The notes beneath the pieces were generated by a model. That model was given only the letters and a program-made list of their open reading frames with translations. It had not been told where the DNA came from and made no database searches. From Typhlomys cinereus (lineage: Eukaryota > Chordata > Mammalia > Rodentia > Platacanthomyidae), in NCBI GenBank assembly GCA_023101885.1, contig JALPQD010000234.1, positions 558,001 to 622,000 on the forward strand: 64,000 nucleotides of DNA. The letters are read 5' to 3'. This document shows, in pieces, positions 48,041 to 59,120 of this stretch. Position 1 is the stretch's first letter; every line of letters begins with the position of its first letter. Both the position numbers and the translations under genes were made by a program.

Positions 48041-48166
48041 TCCTGGAAGTAGCGGTGCTGAGCACGGAAGGACAGATCCAAGACTTTAAATTCCCTCTGG
48101 GCATCAAGGGAGCTGGCAGCTCGATCCAGCTCTCCGCAAACACCGTCAAGCAGAACAGCAGGAACG
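48041..48166 (+). CDS. ADGRL2: ADGRL2 exon: start of GAIN subdomain B
   Basis: This 126-nt exon (2 + 41 codons + 1) follows a C/T-rich acceptor, tctcttccag, and ends at donor gtgaga. The peptide runs [20 protein letters not shown], then [20 protein letters not shown] and RN. It begins the beta-sandwich subdomain B of GAIN. It is unusually placed: a minisatellite ends about 330 bp upstream, and a 575-bp C/T-rich tract begins about 33 bp after the donor. Confidence 0.95.
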
Positions 48167-48991
48167 GTGAGAGCAAGCACCCTGCTTTGCCGGGGTTTTG
48201 TTTTTCTCCCTCCCTCCCTTCCTGCCTCCCTCCCTCCCTCCTTCCCTGCCTCCCTCCCTGCTTGCCTCCCTCCCTCCCTCCCTCCCTGCCTCCCTCCCTC
48301 CCTGCCTCTCTCCCTCCCTCCCTCCCTCCTTCCCTGCCTCCTCCCTCCCTCCTTCCCTGCCTCCTCCTCCCTCCCTGCCTCCCTCCCTCCCTCTCTCCTT
48401 CCTTCCCTTCTTTCTTCCTTTCCTCTTCCCTGCGTCTTTTCTTTTTCCTTCTTTTCCTCCTTCCTTCCCTCCCTCCACTTTTTCCTTCTCTTCCCTATCC
48501 TTCCCTCCCTCCTTTCCTTTCTTCCCTTTCTTTCCTTCCTTCCATCTTTTCTTTCTTCTTTTTGTCTTTTCTTCCCTCCTTCCCTTTACTTTGTCTTTCT
48601 ATTCTTCCCACGCTCCTTCCCTCCCTCCCTTTCTTCCCTTTCTTTTCTTTCATTCCTCTTCATCTTTTCTTTCATTCCCTTTCCTCTCTCTCTTCCCTCT
48701 CTCCTTTCTTCTTTTCCTCTTTTCTTCTCTCTCTCCCTCCTTCCCTCCCTTCCTCCTTCCCTCCCTCTCTTTTGTTTTATATTCTGCTTAAGCCCATTTG
48801 TACCATGCTGAGAATTTACAGTTCATATAGCAAAAGTGGCTGAGCATTTTAAAGCAGATTTAAAATAACACCTTACTCTTTCCCAATAAACTCAGTCTAA
48901 ATAAAGATCCCATAGAGCCTTTGCATTTTCTTCTTGTTTTATGGCGTGCCATTTCGTGCTGCAAGTCACACGGCTATTTTTAACTTCTCAG
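48167..48991 (+). other. ADGRL2: ADGRL2 intron dominated by a pyrimidine tract
   Basis: 825 nt, donor gtgaga and acceptor cttctcag. About 70 percent is the tract at 48200-48775. The last 200 nt are ordinary AT-rich sequence. Confidence 0.9.
48200..48775 (+). repeat. (CCCT)n/(CCTT)n pyrimidine tract
   Basis: About 575 bp almost free of A and with few G on the + strand, first CCCT/CTGCC units and then TTCC/TTCT units. Polypurine on the other strand. Coding frames through it (Pro/Ser/Leu/Phe or Gly/Arg/Lys) are artefacts. Confidence 0.95.
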
Positions 48992-49197
48992 GCCTGGCAA
49001 AGCTGGTGTTCATCATTTACCGGAGCCTGGGACAGTTTCTGAGCACGGAAAACGCCACCATCAAGCTGGGCGCAGACTTCCTGGCTCGCAACAGCACCAT
49101 CGCCGTGAACTCCCACGTCATCTCCGTGTCGCTCAACAAGGAGTCCAGCCGCGTGTACCTGACGGACCCGGTGGTCTTCACCCTGCCGCACATTGAT
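48992..49197 (+). CDS. ADGRL2: ADGRL2 exon: GAIN subdomain B, middle
   Basis: This 206-nt exon (2 + 68 codons) runs from acceptor cttctcag to donor gtgagt. The peptide begins [20 protein letters not shown], continues [20 protein letters not shown] and ends [14 protein letters not shown]. It forms beta-strands of GAIN subdomain B, with sequons NAT and NST. By hand count 59 of 68 complete codons end in G or C, far above the AT-rich introns around it. Confidence 0.96.
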
Positions 49198-49632
49198 GTG
49201 AGTGGGCGCGTGTTGATGACAGCCGGGGTGTCGGGAAGGAGGTGGGGGTGAGGGGGAGAAAAGACCTCTCCATTTGCATTTTAAATGTTGGGTTAGGTCA
49301 GAAACTCGGGTTTATTTAAGTCTGTGAACATAAAATTAAATGGGCTCGCTTCGGTGATTATTAGAACTTAAGTGTATTCTTAATGAAAGCTAATTCAGTA
49401 ATCAACAGGAAATGTAAATGACCCTAATTTGTTTTCCAGTGAAAATGAACTCCTACCTCAGCGGCAGGAGAACGGGACCGTTAACTCTTCACACACTGCC
49501 TTTTCCGTGTGGACAGTTGGTTTCCTAAAAATATTGGTTATAGTGAGTTCGTTGGGTCAAGCGCTTGTCTTGGCCCTGACTTTGAAGCCCTTTCGAAGTA
49601 CAGCTAGACTTGCCGCGGGCACTGCCACCCAC

Positions 49633-49806
49633 GGGCTGGGGAGACAGGCAGGTGATTCCCTAGGGCCCCTGACCAGGCTGCCTAGTCGGGAGAGCTTCAG
49701 ACCAGTGAGGTGGAGGTCTCATAACACATGTGGATGCCTGCTGACGTCCGCACACACACACAGGTGCACTTATGTGCACACACACTCGCACACACACGCG
49801 CACATG
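49633..49806 (+). repeat. Decayed B-type SINE with (CA)n tail
   Basis: gggctggggagacaggcagg, then gcttcagaccagtgaggtgg, gatgcctgctgacgtccgca and a CA run (49750-49806) resemble B3/B2-type SINEs. Confidence 0.55.
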
Positions 49807-50114
49807 TGCATTAGTTATATTTGGGGCATAATGTCATGTTCAAAAAACAAAGGGTTGAGGGAGATGGGATTTTTGTCTGTGGTATGTAAAAACACAAGCT
49901 GACAATGGCCTGCTCTGCTAGAGATGGGCTGCTCTGAGTAGAGCGAATGAACGCCCACCAGCGGCTGCTCGCAAGTAACCCCCAGAGTGAATCCATGTGA
50001 TCGCGGCTCAAGTCACCATTAGACTCAGTCTCAGAGCCTCGAGATACTAATTCCACGATTCACAGGCAGCTACTCTGCCCCTTACACAGCCCCCTTAAAG
50101 GGCTTAGGATGGAA

Positions 50115-50366
50115 AATGGATGTACGTTCAGATATTTGCAGTAGAGGACACTTGGGTGTGCGAGCCTACGGAGGCTGACTTCTGGAATTATCCTGAATTG
50201 CTCTACCTTCTTACTACTTTGCTCTGGAGTTTCCTAGATTCCATCTTCCCAGGCTGGAATTACAGAACTCTGCCATTTCTGCCTGGTGTTTTCACATGGG
50301 ATCTGGGATCCAACTTTGGTTCTTTTGCTTGTGAGGCAAAGGCCCTGGGCCATCTCTTTAGTCCAG
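50115..50366 (-). repeat. B2-like tRNA-derived SINE
   Basis: tacggaggctgacttctgga, attatcctgaattgctctac, ttactttgctctgga-type text and gggatctgggatccaact, ending gggccatctctttagtcc, match the copies at 655, 8696, 37750 and 52472 in reverse orientation. Confidence 0.78.
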
Positions 50367-50540
50367 AAAATAGATTTTTCTTTTAAAACAAGACCCTTTG
50401 TCCTTACAGAAATTTTTTCAGAAGGAATCCACCTCCCAATCCTGTCAGACGTGGGAAAGATTCTAATGTGCTATCCGTGTGTAAAACCACAAAATGAGAG
50501 TAGTGATGGTGGGAAATGGATCTTCAGTAATTTAGAGAAC

Positions 50541-50650
50541 ACTTTCGAGGGTTTCGGACTATAAAGCCCCTGTAAGCGAGATATCTGCTTTGGATAACAG
50601 AGTCCACAATTTTGCTGATGAAAAACTTTATAGTCCGAAACCTGCAAAGT
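50541..50650. repeat. Perfect 17-bp inverted repeat (potential hairpin)
   Basis: ggtttcggactataaag at 50550-50566 is the exact reverse complement of 50626-50642, with a 59-nt loop. An outer 5-bp match (acttt 50541-50545 with aaagt 50646-50650) extends the stem past a small internal loop. It ends about 100 nt before the GPS exon. Confidence 0.9.
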
Positions 50651-50743
50651 TTAATCGAAATTACCTTTTATACATTTTAAACAATTGCTCTCGCCATCTC
50701 TGAATGTAAAACCTTAATTTCATCTCATCGTTGTGTTTCCCAG

Positions 50744-50917
50744 CCTGACAATTACTTCAATGCCAACTGCTCCTTCTGGAACTATTCCGAGAGGACCATG
50801 ATGGGGTCATGGTCCACCCAGGGCTGCAAGCTGGTTGATACCAACAAGACCCGCACCACGTGCGCCTGCAGCCACCTCACCAACTTTGCCATTCTCATGG
50901 TACACAGGGAGATCGAA
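50744..50917 (+). CDS. ADGRL2: ADGRL2 exon: GPS autoproteolysis site and tethered agonist
   Basis: This 58-codon phase-0 exon runs from acceptor tttcccag to donor gtaagt. It holds the complete GPS motif: [20 protein letters not shown], then [17 protein letters not shown]. Self-cleavage is expected between Leu (50876-50878) and Thr (50879-50881) of the HLT tripeptide, leaving [13 protein letters not shown] as the N-terminus of the membrane fragment and the tethered agonist. All four GPS cysteines and both Trp are present. Where I recall Tyr in GYWSTQGC of latrophilins, this gene has Ser (50807-50809). Where I recall MAHREIA it has MVHREIE. Sequons: NCS, NYS and NKT. Confidence 0.96.
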
Positions 50918-51868
50918 GTAAGTGTTTGCACGTGTGGTTGGTCTGGGGGAAAGACCTCAGAGATTCAAAGCAGCTCTGTCGTCATCTGTCTTCCAATGTT
51001 TACTCTAACAAAATGAGAACGCAGTGATGTGGGTTTCTAATGGTTTTCGCCCTGTCTGCAGACTTTTTAAGAAACCTGACTCCATTCCTCTCTGACCCTT
51101 ACAGTCTCGTGTTTGGGTACCAAAGAGACCAGGACTTGAATGTGGAGGTTACCATCCTGTCTTCAATATCGGAGTCTCGCTTTGCAACTCTTGCTGTACA
51201 TTTCCAAGACAGTCTGCAAGCTGTGTAGGGCTGTAGATTTTGAAAAGTCAGAAGGCTTTGGGATGTGTCTTAATAGTTCTTATGACCAAAGAAAGAGAAA
51301 TTCCAGAAGCACAGCATGGAGATGGAGCTGTGACTTGGGGTGGAGTGTTTGGCTGAACCCAGGCAAGGGCCTGGGCTTGACCCCCAATGTAGAAATTGCC
51401 AGCCCGGTAGATATATTGTCCACGTTGTTTCCTCCTGTTTCCTCATAGAAGTTCATAGAAAACCCAAAAGCAAATGAATGCTTCAAAACTGCCCTGCATA
51501 TGCGCCATGAAAATCATTAAGATGATATGCATCCATTATTTTTTAATCATTCTTGTTTCATGTACACAGTTTATTTTTGTTTTCAACAGTAATTGTTCCA
51601 GTCATTCATTTTAAAATATTTGGACTCTTGATTTATTTTCTGAGTCGGATCTTCTTTCTGCAGCAGATCATTCTTTCAGGTTATTCTAGAATCTTGATCT
51701 CTGTGACGTGGCCAGAAATTGGATTTACGGGCCCTGTTTCAGCACACAGGGGCTTTATTACTCTTCAGCGTTCACAGCGAGGCGTCCACGAAGCCCTGGT
51801 CCCTCCCGCACAGTGTGAGGCAGAAGCCACAACGACCGCGTGTCCCTCTCTGTCTTTTTCGTTTGCAG
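50918..51868 (+). other. ADGRL2: ADGRL2 intron between GPS and TM1 exons
   Basis: 951 nt, perfect gtaagt donor. An ID-like copy at about 51318-51402. The last 150 nt are CpG-richer than the rest. Nothing else is recognised. Confidence 0.87.
51318..51402 (+). repeat. ID-like SINE fragment
   Basis: gatggagctgtgacttgggg, tggagtgtttggctgaaccc and caagggcctgggcttgaccc follow the ID head and B box in forward orientation, diverged. Confidence 0.55.
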
Positions 51869-52078
51869 TATAAAAATGGCGTCCACGAGCTGCTTCTGAC
51901 CGTCATCACGTGGGTGGGGATCCTCGTCTCCCTCGTCTGCCTGGCCATCTGCATCTTTACCTTCTGCTTCTTCCGGGCCCTCCAGAGCGACCGCAACACT
52001 ATTCACAAGAACCTGTGCATCAATCTCTTCGTCGCGGAGTTCATTTTCCTTGTCGGCATCGATAAGACGAAGTACTCG
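51869..52078 (+). CDS. ADGRL2: ADGRL2 exon: TM1, first cytoplasmic loop, TM2
   Basis: This 70-codon phase-0 exon runs from acceptor gtttgcag to donor gtgagc. The peptide begins [20 protein letters not shown] and continues [20 protein letters not shown] (TM1 and the start of loop 1). [14 protein letters not shown] then leads into TM2, and the exon ends IDKTKYS. The R-N-x-I-H-x-N-L signature is typical of class B and adhesion GPCRs. FFRALQ replaces the FFRGLQ that I recall in latrophilins, a mild change. GC3 by hand count is 59 of 70. Confidence 0.97.
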
Positions 52079-53115
52079 GTGAGCACCTGCTGGGATTTCT
52101 GGGTCTCTGGGGGCTGGGACTCCCCCGGCTATCTCCAGGCTGGCTAATGGTCAGACTCGCCACTTTGTGTAGTGGGTGCAGTGGTTGTGGTGACCATGGA
52201 GGGGCGAGGCGTAATAAACAGCAGTGTCAGGAGGGTTATCCATTGCACGTGACAGCACATGCTTCTGACTTCTCAGTAACGTGAATGCCAGAATGCTGGG
52301 GACGGTGAAATGAAAAGATAATCGTTTTAACATTTTCCATATTACTTGCATACACGCATATCATTGTCATCATGAGATCTTGTGGTCAGTAACAGAATTA
52401 GTGATGCGTTCACCACATTCATCTAAGTTGAACTGAAGAATATAAGAAAATTCAATATAAGAAAATGTGTAGGTCTTGGGAGATGGTGCAAGGATTTAAT
52501 AAGCCTTTGCTTCCCAAGCAAGCAGAAGGCCCTGAGTTCTGATCCTCACATTCCACAGAAAAATAACGCCAGCTGGAAATGAGGGAGGCCTATAATTCCA
52601 ACCCTGGAAGGCAAACTCCAGAAGTAGAACAATCCAGGATGATTTCTGGTGTTGTCCTTGGGATTCCACACACGCACACACGCAGATGCTCTCTTGTATA
52701 TGTGTATATTCACCCATGTGCAAAATACACACACACACATAAATATGAAATCCCAAATAACAGAATACGGATATTTCTCATTAAATTGAACTTAAAACCA
52801 TAGAAAACAGAGAGAGAATTTATCTACAAACAACTGTTCTAAAGACCTGTGACACAGATCACCTGTAGGTGAGCCTCTATAATGGATAAGTTGAGAATAG
52901 AAATTAAAGATTCGTCTTCCTTTTTGGATGCTTCGTTTCGCTAAAAGAGCTGCATCTTCTAATGGCGAAATCTAGCGTTGCAGTGAGCAAGCCTTGCTCT
53001 CCAGCTTCACGATCCTGGGTTCCTCTTGCCAACTGTTTTATCACACAGTGTCTGTCAGCGCGTATTTCACGCTGCGAGAGCTGACCGTGTCAACTTTGCT
53101 TTCATCGTCTTGCAG
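52079..53115 (+). other. ADGRL2: ADGRL2 intron between TM2 and TM3 exons
   Basis: 1.0 kb, donor gtgagc and acceptor cttgcag. Holds the SINE at 52472-52745. Otherwise no feature. Confidence 0.88.
52472..52745 (+). repeat. B2-like tRNA-derived SINE
   Basis: Head gtcttgggagatggtgcaag, B box gagttctgatcctc, middle gaggcctataattccaaccc and acaatccaggatgatttctg, then gggattccacacacgcacac and a CA-rich tail. Forward orientation. Confidence 0.78.
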
Positions 53116-53336
53116 ATTGCCTGCCCGGTCTTCGCTGGGCTTCTCCACTTTTTCTTTCTGGCGGCTTTCGCCTGGATGTGTCTCGAAGGTGTGCAGCTCT
53201 ACCTGATGCTGGTGGAAGTTTTCGAAAGTGAATATTCAAGGAAGAAATACTACTATGTCGCTGGCTACTTGTTCCCTGCCACTGTGGTCGGCGTCTCAGC
53301 CGCCATTGACTACAAGAGCTATGGAACAGAAAAAGC
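53116..53336 (+). CDS. ADGRL2: ADGRL2 exon: TM3, second cytoplasmic loop, TM4
   Basis: This 221-nt exon (73 codons + 2) runs from acceptor cttgcag to donor gtaagt. The peptide begins [20 protein letters not shown], continues [20 protein letters not shown] (TM3 and loop 2), then [20 protein letters not shown] (TM4), and ends KSYGTEKA at the start of extracellular loop 2. The Cys of IACP is the one expected to pair with the loop-2 Cys in the next exon. Confidence 0.97.
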
Positions 53337-54610
53337 GTAAGTAATTGCAAGTGACCTGAGTGGTTTCTCGAGGGAATCATTTTTGAAAGCCCGTTAGCTG
53401 TCAGCGAGGGGCCCTGACAACGTGAAATCGCATCTGAAAGCTTTATTGGTGGGCGAGTGGGCATGCGGTGCAGAAATTACCATCAAGGCTTCTGTAATTT
53501 GCTGGATATGCCGGTGAGGCCAAGTCTAAATTATGGACTTTCTTCTTGAACACAAAAGATTGACCTGAAACCAATTGCAAAAGTAAATAACTTTGTGGCC
53601 TTAGAAAGATATTAAGTAAAAATGCCTGTAAACGTAAAAGCATCTGACAGGCTTAACCAGGTGGTCTTTGCTCTTTGCTAATGGCCTCCTTAGCATCCAC
53701 GCCGAGGACACTCACCTGGGCAGTGGGGACACGTCGTGCTCCAGCCCACGAGTTTTACTTTGATGATATTTTACAAGGCACCTTGAAGGGACTCATGCGT
53801 GTCACCAACTCCTCTTTATGAAAATATAGATCATTTTGGAAAGTGACAGAAGCGAGGTGTGGCCACATTCATGAGGATTTCACTTGCTGGACGGCCAGTC
53901 TCCTTTCTGATAGTGTACATTTTCTCCTTTGATAAAATGAGGGAACACGGAGATGGTTTGGGAGAAAAGAACTCTTTGCACTGTAGGGACGAAGAAAGAA
54001 TTGCAACAGGATTCAGGGTCATATGGAAAGTGAGTCCCAAGTAAAACTGCCTGCAGAAGTTTCTGCATCATTTGCTCCAGTGCTTTAAGGCGGGTAACAG
54101 TTTGATTTCTTTTTTCCCCCCTAGCATCCAGTCATTCTTAATGGAGGCATTACATAGACGCTGCACCATTTTGCCACAAACAGCCTCTGAACAGTTTATT
54201 CCCTGTTCCATTTAGTGCAGTTAAAAACTGCACCTGAGGGAGAACGTGTAGAACTTTGAAATAACGAGACACCTTGGACCTTTGCTTCAGGTTGTTCTTA
54301 ATAAAGTCAGACATCCCAGAACTTTGTGGGTGGGACTTGGTTCATGTTTCCCTATCCAGACACAAGCTGGAATGTTTTATCACATGTTAAGCCTGGGATG
54401 AAAACCTGCAGGTCAAAGTAAATAAATTGCTGTCCTTTGATAGGACAAAGACAATTCAGTATTAATTGAAATTCTTCTCCGCCCAGGAGTAATGAATTTC
54501 CAGAGGCGAGTGCAGGGAGCCGTGCTGTTAGGGTTTTGTGACTGTTTTTCTGGTTGATACGGGCGACTCAGGGAATCTTTGTAGTTCACGTTCTTTCCTC
54601 TTCCCCGCAG
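53337..54610 (+). other. ADGRL2: ADGRL2 intron between TM4 and TM5 exons
   Basis: 1.3 kb, donor gtaagt and acceptor ccccgcag. Unique sequence without repeats or genes that I can identify. Confidence 0.88.
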
Positions 54611-54677
54611 TTGCTGGCTACATGTTGAGAATTACTTCATATGGAGTTTCATTGGACCTGTTTCCTTTATTATCCTG
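54611..54677 (+). CDS. ADGRL2: ADGRL2 exon: extracellular loop 2 and start of TM5
   Basis: This 67-nt exon (1 + 22 codons) runs from acceptor ccccgcag to donor gtaagc. Joined to the previous exon it reads [25 protein letters not shown] is the conserved loop-2 Cys-Trp pair, and IGPVSFIIL begins TM5. The exon was placed by motif and phase. It is followed by a 7.3-kb intron that interrupts TM5. Confidence 0.95.
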
Positions 54678-56230
54678 GTAAGCAGACTGCCTCCCATGCC
54701 CTCCAGCCATAATGGTGTCGTGCAAAGGAAGATATGTTATTTTGCTGCTCACGATTTATGCCTTTGGAGATTTGTAAACATGCCTATCTTACGGAATAAT
54801 ATTACGTAGCATATTTAAATTGTTGCACCATGACTATAAGTAGATACGCCTGCTGATTAACTATTTCTGAAAGCCACCTTACCTCCAAACCATGTTCTAT
54901 TTCTAGTTGAGTGTGTTGGTAGCTCATATCACAATTCGAAGCAATATGCTTATTTACAAACTATTTGAGAATTCTTTATGTTTCAGGAGAGCAAATGAAC
55001 ATTTCCTTCCTTTGTGTCTTAATCTCACACAGCATTGGAGGACCTTTAAATGAATGCCCACATCCTAGATTCTTTTAGGATATAGATGTTCTTAAAGCTT
55101 AGATTAGTAGAGCAGCATTTAGGTGATTTTAAATGCACAAAGAAATGAGTCCTTCATTAAGATGTAAATTGCCAAGTGAAAATATTGGATTCTTGGGATT
55201 TTATTTTTAAGTGAATTTGAAAGAGGTTAACAACAGTAACATTTAAGTAAGATATCTTTAAAAGTTTTTCTTACCTGTAGTCATATTTATAAAATATAAT
55301 TGAAAGATAGCTAAAATATCGACTTTAAAATTTTTACTCAGTGCAACATCATGCTGATGGAAATGGTATTAATCATTGTAAGATTGGAATGGAAACTAAT
55401 TTAAATTCTATCTATTGCTGTTTTAAAATAATACTCGTTCCTACTTACAAAGACTTTTTTTCTTCAATAACGTGACATGCGAGGCTTTAGGATATTTTAA
55501 TATTAAAATTTGTTTCATAAAACTGAAAAAAGTAGTGAAAATTTCAAACATTTAAAATTTTCATAAATTTAATCATCAATGCAATTTATTTCACACTGTT
55601 CTTTTAACAAAGTGAAATGGAAATTTGAGATAAACGTCTGCTTAAATAAAATCACTGACGTATTCTCAAATGTTCCGTGGATGGTATCAGATTGTTTCAA
55701 TGCCTATGACTTGCCCCGGTTTGGATTCTTAGTTCCCCACGAAAGCACAGCCTCAGAGTGTTCTAGAATGAAAAGAGAGATGGCTGATATGTGCAGTTAC
55801 TATCTTTAAAGACACAAGCTCCTTATTTCTCCACAGCCCCATTGGGCAAACACTTTTGAACTTTGAAAAATACAAAGGCTTCTTTGGGGGGCGGGGGATT
55901 GATCCAATAAAGGCTTGTGTTTATTTCCACTGCACAGCGACTGGCATTCTAGAGGTTACTACTAATTTCAGAATGTTGAAAACAGTCCACTCGAAGAGGA
56001 CTGTTCCTATGTACTCGTTTTGAGCAATGAAAAAGCAAAGGACATTTTATCGTTTCTCCCATTTGGACGCTGCCATTATGTATTAGTCCCATAATCCTCC
56101 TCAGCTCCTTAGGGCGAGCTGTCAAGGGCTTTCTGTAAGTTTCCCAACTCACACAAAGGATGTCAGCGGGTAGCAATCACAACACAGTCTCCCTGGAATT
56201 CTGCAGTTGGCCTTGCCTGATAATCGTCCC

Positions 56231-56290
56231 AACACACACATACACACGCACACACACGCACGCACACAGAGAGAGAGAGAGAGAGAGAGG
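56231..56290. repeat. (CA)n(GA)n compound microsatellite
   Basis: CA units with CG interruptions followed by about 10 GA units. Confidence 0.93.
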
Positions 56291-58794
56291 CTAAGAATAT
56301 TATAGAAGTGAAATACAGGGTGTCTAAGCTGGATCAAGAAATGTGATTGTATTTCATCTGTCTACTGAAAGCACATTCCCCTGGGTAGATTTTGTGACAC
56401 AAGACATTTAAAATCTAATTCAGATTCTGATCTTATCAACATACACTATATTGGGAGCTGTCCCTTTAAGGAACATTCCTTTAGCACGCATTATTGACTG
56501 GTATTCTTAGGAAACCGAGTCTTACGCTTCTGACTTTCAAGTGGAGAACACTTAATTTCGTAGTTTTGGTCCATAGGCGGCCTTTTAAAGGAAGAGGCTA
56601 AGGGAGAGAAAACTTTTTGCATGTGTCTGTGGCGTGTCCCGCCTTCAGGCACTGGCATGATTGTGTCTTTGAGAAAAGTGCCCTGTAGTAATGAACAGGG
56701 AGAGCCTGCACGTCACCTGAAATGCTTTAATGAAGGCTTAGATCATGCCGCGTTCTTATCACTTGGACAGCTGCACTCGGGTCATGAATAATTAATCCAG
56801 TTCAGTCAGAGTTCAGCCTGCACACTCATTTAGAAGGTTTCTTCAGAGAACACCTCTTTGGCTGTCTGGCTGCACGTCCAGGGGTCCAGGGAGAAAGCGG
56901 TTTGTGCCGGATTAACCGCAGAGATCTGGAGGTGGAAATGCAGTTTTCGGCTTGCGTTCACCGGGTAGCCAGAATTCCAGAGGGATCAGAACCTGTGCGG
57001 TTCAGCTGGGTGCTTCTGTCTTATCACAGCCGTGTCAGCCCCACAAGCTGCCCAATGAACTTGAGCCCAGAGGAATGCAATTCAACGGAGCAGGTCAATG
57101 ACCATGAAACCAACGCAGCGCTCCCCCTAATCCTAGGCAGCTTTTTCTTCCTTCCACACTCGTTTGCATGTTCGCATTCAGCACCATGGGCGATGTCTAA
57201 CTCTGAACCATCCTGAAGTCAGCAAAGGGTGATTTAAGCAGTGCTTGCTGCAGTTAGGATGTGGGAAGAGTAAAATGGTGAGAATCGTCGCTGGGGGCGT
57301 GTCCCAGTTTGGTGATTCCATTATGCTTAGCTGCAGAGGATTCTATTTTTTTCTGGATCTGCTCTCTCTCATATAGCGATGTTAAGAGCTGACTACCCAT
57401 CTCTCCTCCCCGAGCATACATGCACACATGAGCCCAAAGTGCAGAGTTATGATCCAGTTAATTCCTGAAAGATGATTCCCCGGGAATCATTTTCTCCACA
57501 TACGCTTGACACTTTTGTTCTAGTGACCCACATTTTCTGGTGGCTTCTGTGAGGTCGATACACGAATTTATGGGGTTTGGATGAATCTTTGTCTACATAG
57601 CTGTGGCTCGGACTTTTTCCTTTCCACACATGCGTAAATTTTCATCTTCTCCAGAGTATGTTTGAACTCAAGTCGTATTTGTGCCGGAGGAGGAAGAAAA
57701 CAGTGAACAGAGAAGTGGAAGGTTTGGACTTGTTGAAGTGCCAAGGCAAGAGCAGAAATGGGGTTACAGAGACTTAGCCTCTGTCTGTCTCTGTCTGCCT
57801 TCCACTGAGCAATAGGGTCAATTCTGTTGGATCTCTATGAATTCTTTAGTTTTGTACGCCTATGAAAGTCAGGACAATTATTTGGGAAGCAAAAGAAAGG
57901 ATAAGAAATGTAAAAGCGAAAGAAAACAGTTATTCTTCCCACAAAAAAAAGGAAGGAGGAATACAGAAGTGTGTGGCTTAAAAGAATAATTTATGTCTTG
58001 AGAAAAAAAGCCAACAGGACTTAGGTTTGCATGCAGTAGTTCATTTGAAACTCGTCTTTTATGTCTCCATGACTCTCCCAGCTTGTAGTTTCCATCAAAG
58101 ATGCTTTTAGTTCTCTCTCTGCCTCTGCTTTGATTCCCGCTGTTGTATTTTATGAGAACAAGAAAGGACTAGAAGAGAAAATGAAGACTGGAAATAATTA
58201 AGACATTCTAATCTACAATGTCATGGTCCTGGGGAAAAAACAGTAGTATTTGTCCTGCGGAAGAAGAGAGGGGAGGGAAGAAAAGAGGAAGATGCATTTA
58301 AGCTTAGTATATATTCTGTTTCATTCCTCGAAGAATTTCCGTGCTGTGTATGTCGAGGATAAACTGTTAAATTTCTTAATATTTTGTGACATACTTTTCA
58401 TCTCTCTAGTGAAGTAGAAACTTTGATTTCTAAGAAAGTTCAGGAAAAGAAAACTCTTAAGATTAAATTTTTTTTTTGCCATCTTATGATTTAAGCGTTG
58501 GTCTTGCATGCCTGTTTTGGTCACTATTGTTTTGAACCAACGGCTTATACCATTGTCTCCTAATTTCTCTGTTTTCAAGTCATTTTGTCAGGGCCTTAAA
58601 CAAGTGTGTGAATTAACTGAATGTCATAATAATTTATGTATTTGTGATTGTTTTTGTTCTTCATTTCTTTGCATTACAAAACATGAAGGTATTTGCAGAA
58701 CTGAGAACAAAAATCTATATAGTTACCGCAATTATTTCTGCAGCCTTTTGGTTGTCTTGAAGGAGACTTACTTTTAAGTCACCCTTCCCCCCCA

Positions 58795-59120
58795 TATATA
58801 TGCGTGTGCGGTGTGTTTGTGAGTGTCTCACATATGTGAGTGCACTTGTGTGTATCAAGGCCCAAGGTTGACGTTGCCTCTTCCTCAACCGGTCTGTCTG
58901 ATATTCAGTAGACAGGCTCTCTTAGTTGAACCCAGAGCTCACTGATAGGCTGTTCCGCCTCCCTGGCTCTCTCTGGAGATTTCCCATATCTGCCTTCAGC
59001 ACGCTGGTGTTACAGGGGACACCCCAGGCCCACCTGCCGTCACGTGGCTTCTGGGACTCTGAACTGTGACTTTCACGTGCAGTCTGTGCCCCAACTACCA
59101 AGCCTTCTCCCTAACCCATT
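58795..59120 (-). repeat. B4-like (ID-B1 composite) SINE
   Basis: Reverse order of parts: a TG-rich end, caaggcccaaggttgacgtt, gagctcactgataggctgtt and cagcacgctggtgttacagg (B1-like), then ctctgaactgtgactttcac and a tRNA-type head. Confidence 0.7.

Larger units (their letters stand above)
49198..50743 (+). other. ADGRL2: ADGRL2 intron before GPS exon
   Basis: 1.5 kb, GT-AG. A decayed SINE with CA tail at 49633-49806, a B2-like SINE at 50115-50366, and an inverted repeat at 50541-50650 close to the acceptor. Confidence 0.88.

Noticed and set aside
47941..48843. 300-codon plus-strand frame rich in Ser, Pro, Leu and Phe
   Set aside because: Its core is the pyrimidine tract. Only 48041-48166 is coding, and in the frame set by the flanking exons.
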